This document shows positions 14,892 through 20,314 of a DNA stretch of 20,314 nucleotides, in pieces. Position 1 is the first letter of the stretch; every line of letters starts with the position of its first letter. The translations under genes and the position numbers were made by a program. Source of the stretch: Legionellales bacterium (lineage in GTDB: Bacteria > Pseudomonadota > Gammaproteobacteria > Berkiellales > Berkiellaceae); NCBI GenBank assembly GCA_023266435.1, contig JAHFQF010000014.1, positions 1 through 20,314 on the forward strand, written 5' to 3'. The notes under the pieces were generated by a model that searched no databases, was not told where the DNA came from, and saw only the letters and a list, made by a program, of their open reading frames with translations.

Positions 14892-14926
14892 CTTTGCATC
14901 CACTATAAAACTCCAAACTCAAATCG

Positions 14927-15601
14927 TTATATGATTTTCCAGTCAATTTGGGAGAAATTTTTTGACTTTAAATAAAAGTTCACACGAGAAAATGGCCGAG
15001 ATCCAAAAAAACCCTTATTTGCAGAAAATGGCGAAGGGTGGGGAGACGCTAAAACAAAATGTTTCTTGGGATCAATGAATTGGCCTTTCTTTTGTGCATA
15101 AGCACCCCAGAGAATAAATGCCACTGAGGTTTTTTTCGTATTTAGAATCTCAATCATTTTGTCAGTAAACTGTTCCCAGCCTTTACCTTGATGAGACGCT
15201 GGTTGACCTTGTTCTACTGTCAGGACACTATTGAGTAACAATACGCCTTGCTCTGCCCAGCTATCTAAGCATCCATGTGTAGGGGGTTCAATGCCCAAGT
15301 CTGAGCGCAACTCTTTATAAATATTCATCAAAGAGGGTGGGATTTTCGTATGTTGGTGAACTGAAAAGCTCAGCCCATTGGCTTGGTTAGGTCCATGATA
15401 AGGATCTTGACCTAAGATCACTACCTTGACTCGATCCAAAGGTGTTTCGTGAAAAGCACGAAACATATCTTTGGAATGCGGATAAATAATTTTTTTATTT
15501 TCCTTTTCTTCCTGCAAAAATTTCCGTAACTGCTGCATATAAGGCTGAGCAAACTCATGTTGTAAATGGGGATTCCAATCAGTACTAAGCACAGTGGTCA
15601 T
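14927..15601 (-). CDS. ung: Uracil-DNA glycosylase
   Basis: Ung (family 1) removes uracil from DNA after cytosine deamination or dUTP incorporation and starts base excision repair. The 224 residues match the family. The water-activating loop GQDPYHG has D66, the uracil-binding part is GLSFSV, the LLLNSVLTVE segment carries the conserved Asn, and the DNA-intercalation loop HPSPFSANKGFFG has H188. It begins 8 bases after the phospholipase gene stop, so the two are probably co-transcribed. The ribosome binding site is weak. Confidence 0.98.
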   Translation of the reverse strand: MTTVLSTDWNPHLQHEFAQPYMQQLRKFLQEEKENKKIIYPHSKDMFRAFHETPLDRVKVVILGQDPYHGPNQANGLSFSVHQHTKIPPSLMNIYKELRSDLGIEPPTHGCLDSWAEQGVLLLNSVLTVEQGQPASHQGKGWEQFTDKMIEILNTKKTSVAFILWGAYAQKKGQFIDPKKHFVLASPHPSPFSANKGFFGSRPFSRVNFYLKSKNFSQIDWKII

Positions 15602-15609
15602 ACAATTAC

Positions 15610-16959
15610 TTAACTAAATTTTAATTGATTGTCAAAAAGTCTCGGCGTAACTTCAAAGACTACCATATAGGGTCTATCGTGGGTAGGGGCTAGTTTAAAT
15701 GCATGGAGCACATACGGATTTTTTATTTCTTGCTCTAATGCTCCCAACATCTCTGTTTCTGTTGCATACTGCCGGATGATGCAATTACTCTGCGTTAATC
15801 TTTTTTTATGTGCCTGATCTATCTGTAAATCAACCATTTGGCGCAATTGCTCAAAAGTTTGAGCACAGGCAAAATGATCGTATGCTTGCTGCTCTTCGTC
15901 TGTCCACGCATAATGTAAGGTGGCAACAGGTACCTCTACAGCAATGCTTAATGCTTTTTCTGAATCAGGAAAATATTTATATTCAAAATTATAGAAAAGG
16001 CCTAATAGCCTTTTCATATGCGATTCCATGGTGGGTAATTCAACATGCCGAGGTTTATGATGATACAGCTCACTGGCACTTTCATCTAATAATCGAATAT
16101 GTAAGCGCTCGCTTTCTGGAATATGTGAAAAATTTTTTGCACAATCACTGAACCCCCCATCCACTGCTCTAGTACCTGATATCATCTCAACCGGAGGATA
16201 AACACCTGGAATACTGGTAGACGCTTGAAATGCCAAGGATATTTTTTCGTTTGGCGTGGTAGTATAAGAATATACTTTTGTATTAGGCTGCTCTGCGACA
16301 GTAGCATGTAACTCTAAATCCACGCCTGTTTTTGCATAAAGATCTGCAAAAGTCGGATCTTTTTTTATTTTTTCATCCTGCAGATAGTCTGCCTGATCTT
16401 CTAATTCTTGCCAATCAGGAAATTTAGCAATCATTAATTTTCTAACATACTCTCGAATACCGCTAGAATCATAATATGCCCAGTCAAATGATTTTTGAAA
16501 ACGCTGTCCAAACCAACCTGGCAATAAAGCCCCAAGCACTCGTATAAAAAATCGTAGTGTTCTTTTAAGCGTGCGAGTTTTGAAAGTTTCAAAAGGTAAT
16601 CGTTTTAAATGAGATAGTAAATCTTTTTTTTCTGTCACTTTGAGTGCTACAGCCAACGCCATAAAACAACCTGCCGAAATGCCCACAACTCGCTCTGGTG
16701 TTTTATTGAGGCCATATGCTTGCAGTAACTCGAAGACAGCAGGTAGCACACGCCCCTTGCCGCCTCCTCCATGAAAAACAAGCGTCCTTTTTTCTTTCAA
16801 AAGATTTCTAGCAATACCTACTTTATCTGCGTTAAAATTATCTGCTGGATTAAAAGAGATTGGATTTTGAGTTTGAGGTTCAGGTAATAGAAAAGAGACT
16901 TTCTTTTGATTCAAAGCACCAGAGGACGTCAAAGGCTCTTTATATTTAGTTGCTGACAT
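15610..16959 (-). CDS. Patatin-like phospholipase
   Basis: The 449-residue protein has a patatin-family Ser-Asp lipase core. The oxyanion motif is HGGGGKGR at 63-70, the nucleophile elbow is GISAG with S95, and the catalytic Asp is D267 in AVDGGFSD; STSIPGVYPPV before it is also typical. Such enzymes cleave acyl chains from phospholipids. Residues 1-45 are polar and probably disordered, and there is no signal peptide or membrane helix. The C-terminal 150 residues match nothing I recognise. Patatin-like proteins occur both as housekeeping lipases and as secreted virulence effectors such as ExoU and Legionella VipD; this one cannot be assigned to either group from sequence alone. It is divergent from mutH with 53 bases between starts and leads into ung. 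Confidence 0.85.
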   Translation of the reverse strand: MSATKYKEPLTSSGALNQKKVSFLLPEPQTQNPISFNPADNFNADKVGIARNLLKEKRTLVFHGGGGKGRVLPAVFELLQAYGLNKTPERVVGISAGCFMALAVALKVTEKKDLLSHLKRLPFETFKTRTLKRTLRFFIRVLGALLPGWFGQRFQKSFDWAYYDSSGIREYVRKLMIAKFPDWQELEDQADYLQDEKIKKDPTFADLYAKTGVDLELHATVAEQPNTKVYSYTTTPNEKISLAFQASTSIPGVYPPVEMISGTRAVDGGFSDCAKNFSHIPESERLHIRLLDESASELYHHKPRHVELPTMESHMKRLLGLFYNFEYKYFPDSEKALSIAVEVPVATLHYAWTDEEQQAYDHFACAQTFEQLRQMVDLQIDQAHKKRLTQSNCIIRQYATETEMLGALEQEIKNPYVLHAFKLAPTHDRPYMVVFEVTPRLFDNQLKFS

Positions 16960-16979
16960 GATATGGTCTACCTGAACTA

Positions 16980-16995
16980 TTAAGTTATAACCTAA
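16980..16995. promoter_or_regulatory. Near-perfect palindrome with -10-like boxes facing both ways, between the phospholipase gene and mutH
   Basis: TTAAGTTATAACCTAA is palindromic except for one base pair. It holds TATAAC on both strands (16986-16991 on plus, 16984-16989 on minus), so it could be a shared -10 region and operator in the 53-base divergent gap. No convincing -35 box exists for either direction, and the A/T-rich sequence may be chance. Confidence 0.3.
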
Positions 16996-17012
16996 CGTAA
17001 GTATTTTTTCTG

Positions 17013-17687
17013 ATGTCTACTTATCAGTTCCCTCCTTCACCCAACTCTGAGCAAGAGCTACTTGAGCGGGCTTATGCGTTAGCTGGAAAACAATTAAGCG
17101 AGTTTCAGCAATCCTGTAGTCTAGTTATTTCTAATAATAGCTATGCAAAAGGAAAAATTGGCCAGCTCATTGAGTTATTGCTTGGTGCCAATAACAATGC
17201 TACTCCTCAGCCAGATTTTCAGACACTCCATATCGAACTAAAAACAATCCCAGTTGATAATCTGGGAAGGCCAAATGAATCCACTTATTTGTGCCACGCA
17301 CAAATGCCGCCTACGATCTTAAAGTGGCGAGAGTCTTTGGTCTATAAAAAATCTCAGCGTATTTTATGGATCCCTATTATTGGCTCCGCTAAGTCCCCCT
17401 TACTCTCCCGTACCATAGGTCAACCCTTACTGTGGGTACAACCACCCTATATTGAGGCGATCCTCAGGAGGGACTGGGAGGAGCTTACTATGCTGATGCT
17501 CACTGGACAGCATGATATGTTGAGCGCTAATTTAGGTCAATACCTACAAGTACGACCCAAGGCAGCAAACAGTAAAGTAACCACCTTAGTCTCCCTGACA
17601 AATGGGGAGACTCTCCCTATTGTCCCAAAAGGCTTCTATCTTCGAAGAAAACTGACAGAAGCTATCTTATCAACATATTATATATAA
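17013..17687 (+). CDS. mutH: DNA mismatch repair endonuclease MutH
   Basis: MutH nicks the unmethylated strand at hemimethylated GATC sites when activated by MutS-MutL, giving strand choice in mismatch repair. The 224 residues align along the full length with the 229 of E. coli. The catalytic D-x(6)-E-x-K of the type II restriction fold is D68, E75 and K77 (PDFQTLHIELKTIPVD). LGRPNESTYLC, QRILWIPI, RDWEELTMLMLTGQ and YLQVRPKAAN are also family matches. It implies a Dam methylase elsewhere in the genome. The gene stands alone on the plus strand and ends 3 bases from the stop codon of the convergent cyclotransferase-like gene. Confidence 0.97.
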   Translation: MSTYQFPPSPNSEQELLERAYALAGKQLSEFQQSCSLVISNNSYAKGKIGQLIELLLGANNNATPQPDFQTLHIELKTIPVDNLGRPNESTYLCHAQMPPTILKWRESLVYKKSQRILWIPIIGSAKSPLLSRTIGQPLLWVQPPYIEAILRRDWEELTMLMLTGQHDMLSANLGQYLQVRPKAANSKVTTLVSLTNGETLPIVPKGFYLRRKLTEAILSTYYI

Positions 17688-17690
17688 GCA

Positions 17691-18197
17691 TCACGAGGCA
17701 TTTTCAAGAAACATCCGCTGAATTCTCGCTCGCGCAGAATCAGGATCAGGTGCCACTTGGATACTTTCTAAATACTGTATGTACTCATTAGGCAAACCAT
17801 GTTGTTTAGCAGCTAACAATACAATATCACGATACCATTCAAAGGGAAGCAATCTATCATTGATATCCCCTTCATCTGCTAAGTATGCAGTGACTTTAAT
17901 TGATTCGTCCTCAAGCTGCACAGTCAAGGTTTCTGAATGATACCCAAAACCTAGTCCCTCTGCTCGCTCAATATCCCCTTTATAACTGTCACCAAACTCA
18001 TAGACGACCCCATAGACCATATCTTTAGGATTGCCTGTTTTAACAAGATTGGTATTACCAGAGTTATCTTTATGCCCTCTTTTATTAAAGCGCATCTGAT
18101 AACCCTGTAGTCGAGCCACCCCTCTGTATTGTGGAAAGGTGACAAGCGACATGATTTTAGCCCCCAGCATGTTCATACCGTAAGCAAAAAATTTCAT
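17691..18197 (-). CDS. Gamma-glutamylcyclotransferase-like (GGCT/AIG2 fold) protein
   Basis: The 168 residues begin FFAYGMNM, a variant of the FAYGSNM loop that binds the gamma-glutamyl group, and contain DIERAEGLGFGYH, where E80 matches the catalytic glutamate of the family. VYGVVYEF and the beta strands around VTAYLAD complete the fold. Family members release 5-oxoproline from gamma-glutamyl amino acids or glutathione-derived peptides, but the bacterial substrate is generally unknown. The serine of FAYGSNM is methionine here. GGGAG ends 7 bases before the ATG. It is convergent with mutH and separated by 142 bases from the Sel1 gene upstream; I saw only weak promoter-like sequences in that gap. 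Confidence 0.85.
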   Translation of the reverse strand: MKFFAYGMNMLGAKIMSLVTFPQYRGVARLQGYQMRFNKRGHKDNSGNTNLVKTGNPKDMVYGVVYEFGDSYKGDIERAEGLGFGYHSETLTVQLEDESIKVTAYLADEGDINDRLLPFEWYRDIVLLAAKQHGLPNEYIQYLESIQVAPDPDSARARIQRMFLENAS

Positions 18198-18339
18198 TGA
18201 TCTTCTCCCAATTCACTTATTAATTTTCGTTGTCGTAGGGAGCATTATGAATACCCCATCCCCTAAAATTAGCATCGGAAATGCGCTTATGCCAATGCAC
18301 GTTCTTTTCATGACCTACTTTCATAGTGTTGCAAGAGGT

Positions 18340-20118
18340 CTATTCAACTAATAACTTCTTGCCATACTTCTCTTGATAATTTTGCGCTAATACTAACGCT
18401 TTTTCTTGCTCATACGCTGGCATGCGAGCAATGATCTTCTGCAAAGGATGACCGGTGCTATTAATATGCTGAGCAGTAGACAAACTCCACCAAGCATAGG
18501 CGTTCACATCATTTTGTGATACACCTACTCCCTGATAATACATTTCAGCAATTTGATATTGCGCTGGTGTCACTCCAGACTTGGCAGCCTTCTCAAACCA
18601 AGTAAAAGCGGTTTGCATGTCGTGCTCTACACCTTGTCCGTTATAATATAAAAGCCCTAAATTATATTCCGCTTCTGGAGATCCTTGGAGCGCAGCTTTT
18701 TGATACCAGTCATGCGCTTGTCTATAATCTCTGGGAACATAAACACCTAAAGAATACCAGTCTCCCAAAGTGACTAAAGCTTTAGGATACTTTTGATTGG
18801 CTGCGGCCATTAACCATTCAAATGCGCGAGGTTCATCAACCGCAAACCCTACACCTTTGGCAAGATGCATTGCCACTTGATATTTTGCACGCGCGTTATC
18901 GCTGATATTATCGGCTCGATAAAACCAATCTACAGAGGTCTGTAGATTTTGATCGACGCCTAACCCTAAGCGATAGAATTCACTTAGCATGTATTGAGAA
19001 TACGGGTCACCTAAATCAGCAGCACGCTGATAAAATTGTATAGCTCGAACCAAGCCCTCTTTGGTTAATGTAGGATCTTGAAAAATTGTATCTGCCAAAC
19101 TGACGATCGCAGGTAAAATATTATTGGTTGCTGCTGTTTCATAGAGCACATTGGCTTTTGCTATGCTTTTTTCAACACCAAATCCCAAACGATACAATTC
19201 CCCTAACCGATAAGCGGCATATGGATAACCAGCATCTGTTGCTTTTTGATACCACTCTGCTGCTTTTGCAAAATCTTGAGGTTTATTTTCTTCGCCAAAC
19301 TCGTATTGAGAGCCCATCTCAAATGCAGCCTGTCCTGAACCTTTGCTAATAGCCTCTTGCAATAATTCCTCTGCTAATAATGGATCGCTGCTTGCATTAG
19401 AAGTGCCATAACGTAATAATTGTCCTACTTCTGCAATGGCATCGACATAACCAGCTTTTGCTGCTTGTTGAAATAGAGTCAATGCTTTATTCAGATCTTT
19501 ACCGCCCCCCACACCACTGGCATATAATTTAGCAGCAAAATATTTTCCTTCTGCTAAACCTAAATTACCTGCTAGTTCAAACCAATGCAGTGCCCACTGA
19601 TAATCTTCTTCATTGCGAGCAGAGGCGATGTACGCTTTCCCAAGCTTCAACATGGCTTGAGGATTTTCCTGTTTGGCAGCTAAATCATACCAACGCTTGG
19701 CTTTAAACCAATTTTGCTCGACACCGTTACCTTGCGCATACAAATCAGCCAGTGCAATCTGTGCTTCATCCACACCACTTGCTGCTGCCATTCTCAGCCA
19801 TGCTGCACCTGCTTTTAAATCTTTTTCAACACCATACCCTTGAACCAAGAGTTGTCCATAACGAAATTGAGCGGGTGCATACCCTGAATTGGCTGATTTT
19901 TCTAATAAAGTCAGCGCATTTTCCATGTCACCAGCTTGCTGCCGCTGCAAATACAGCTCCCCTAATTCATACTGTCCTGCTGGTGTTTGCAGTTTCTCTG
20001 AAATCTTTTCTATGCCTAATGTTTGCTCAAAAGCGGTTTCCTCAGGTAATGGTTTTGTCTTGAGGAGGTGACAACCTGAAACCAATGTAATTGCTAATAA
20101 AGCAATGAGTATACGCAT
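18340..20118 (-). CDS. Sel1-repeat outer-membrane-type lipoprotein
   Basis: I start at ATG 20118-20116 (592 residues), because AGGA ends 8 bases before it and the protein then begins with a lipoprotein signal, MRILIALLAITLVSGC, with lipobox V-S-G-C and lipidated C16. The upstream GTG would put seven extra residues before the signal. The rest is about 14 Sel1-type repeats of 35-38 residues (for example AQYQIAEMYYQGVGV), each a helix pair, making a long alpha-solenoid. Residues after the cysteine are HLLKTK, with no Asp at +2, which fits outer-membrane sorting. Sel1 lipoproteins often act as scaffolds (AlgK in alginate export) and in Legionella as host-interaction factors (LpnE, EnhC); which applies here is unknown. 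It lies 20 bases after the upstream beta-barrel gene, probably in one operon. Confidence 0.88.
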   Translation of the reverse strand: MRILIALLAITLVSGCHLLKTKPLPEETAFEQTLGIEKISEKLQTPAGQYELGELYLQRQQAGDMENALTLLEKSANSGYAPAQFRYGQLLVQGYGVEKDLKAGAAWLRMAAASGVDEAQIALADLYAQGNGVEQNWFKAKRWYDLAAKQENPQAMLKLGKAYIASARNEEDYQWALHWFELAGNLGLAEGKYFAAKLYASGVGGGKDLNKALTLFQQAAKAGYVDAIAEVGQLLRYGTSNASSDPLLAEELLQEAISKGSGQAAFEMGSQYEFGEENKPQDFAKAAEWYQKATDAGYPYAAYRLGELYRLGFGVEKSIAKANVLYETAATNNILPAIVSLADTIFQDPTLTKEGLVRAIQFYQRAADLGDPYSQYMLSEFYRLGLGVDQNLQTSVDWFYRADNISDNARAKYQVAMHLAKGVGFAVDEPRAFEWLMAAANQKYPKALVTLGDWYSLGVYVPRDYRQAHDWYQKAALQGSPEAEYNLGLLYYNGQGVEHDMQTAFTWFEKAAKSGVTPAQYQIAEMYYQGVGVSQNDVNAYAWWSLSTAQHINSTGHPLQKIIARMPAYEQEKALVLAQNYQEKYGKKLLVE

Positions 20119-20126
20119 ATCAAAAT

Positions 20127-20130
20127 TCCT
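20127..20130 (-). promoter_or_regulatory. Shine-Dalgarno sequence that fixes the Sel1 lipoprotein start
   Basis: AGGA on the minus strand ends 8 bases before ATG at 20118, and lies inside the reading frame that would begin at the GTG at 20139, so it favours the ATG. Confidence 0.65.
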
Positions 20131-20138
20131 ATGAAACA

Positions 20139-20314
20139 CTAAAACTCATACCGATAACCCACATACAAACCTTTTGCTGTGTAGTCTTTACTTTTTAATT
20201 TTGTATTATCAATAGGGCCAATAGTGACATCCCCTAGATCCAATACTTGATAACCAAAATCCAAATACCCACTTAAAGGTTTAATACGTAATTTAATGCC
20301 CGCTGCATATTTAA
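20139..20314 (-). CDS. Outer-membrane beta-barrel protein, C-terminal end (partial)
   Basis: The last 58 codons of a minus-strand gene enter from the right edge and end with TAG at 20141-20139. The residues alternate polar and hydrophobic as in membrane beta strands (LSGYLDFGYQVLDLGD, then GLYVGYRYEF) and end in phenylalanine, the usual signal recognised by the BAM assembly machinery. The two last strands joined by a polar loop resemble small opacity/OmpA-like barrels. The rest of the gene is outside the window, so family and signal peptide cannot be checked. It is the upstream gene of a probable operon with the Sel1 lipoprotein. Confidence 0.7.
   Translation of the reverse strand, partial: KYAAGIKLRIKPLSGYLDFGYQVLDLGDVTIGPIDNTKLKSKDYTAKGLYVGYRYEF

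Noticed and set aside
14809..14926. Promoter for the fusion gene at TATAGT in the gap after ung
   Set aside because: The -10-like box exists on the minus strand, but no -35 box lies at a workable distance.
18340..20139. Start of the Sel1 protein at GTG 20139
   Set aside because: It would add MFHRNFD before the signal peptide, overlaps the upstream gene's stop, and leaves the AGGA ribosome binding site inside the coding sequence.

Overview
The window looks like chromosomal DNA of an AT-leaning (roughly 40% GC by eye) Gammaproteobacterium. MutH, found almost only in Gammaproteobacteria, supports this. So does gene order: from the left edge to about 11.5 kb it follows, with edits, a block I know from Pseudomonas aeruginosa: pilY1-pilY2-pilE, ispH, (fkpB), lspA, ileS, ribF, murJ, rpsT, obgE, rpmA, rplU, ispB. 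The base composition, a patatin-type phospholipase and a long Sel1-repeat lipoprotein would suit a host-associated lineage such as Legionellales, but that placement is only an inference.

Layout. Positions 1-1053 (+) hold the end of a type IV pilus minor-pilin operon: a probable PilY1 C-terminus, a PilY2-like exported protein and a PilE-like minor pilin. Positions 1063-6299 (-) hold a tight operon transcribed ribF > ileS > lspA > ispH, with ATGA or longer overlaps at each junction and a promoter with a perfect TATAAT upstream of ribF. murJ (-) lies next and is divergent from rpsT (+), which starts with TTG. obgE, rpmA and rplU (-) follow, with a strong hairpin terminator between rpmA and obgE. 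ispB (+) has a clear sigma70-type promoter and runs tail-to-tail into purK-purE (-), which has its own promoter.

From 13.2 to 17 kb (-) lie, in transcription order, a patatin-like phospholipase, ung, a peroxiredoxin/2OG-Fe(II)-oxygenase-like fusion protein whose catalytic residues look lost in both halves, and a GuaD-type purine deaminase. mutH (+) is divergent from the phospholipase gene and runs into a gamma-glutamylcyclotransferase-like gene (-). The right end (-) holds the 3' end of an outer-membrane beta-barrel gene followed by a Sel1-repeat lipoprotein gene, probably one operon.

Most of the window is housekeeping: isoprenoid precursors and quinone side chain (ispH, ispB), FMN/FAD (ribF), translation (ileS, rpsT, rpmA, rplU), ribosome assembly (obgE), envelope biogenesis (murJ, lspA), purine synthesis (purE, purK) and DNA repair (ung, mutH). 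The less ordinary parts are the doubly degenerate fusion protein, the cysteine-rich PilE tail, the phospholipase, the loss of fkpB, and the interlocked terminator/promoter before obgE. I saw no tRNA, rRNA, CRISPR array, insertion sequence or integrase, and no gene-free stretch longer than 300 bases; the longest gap is the 260 bases between rplU and ispB, which carries both of their promoters.
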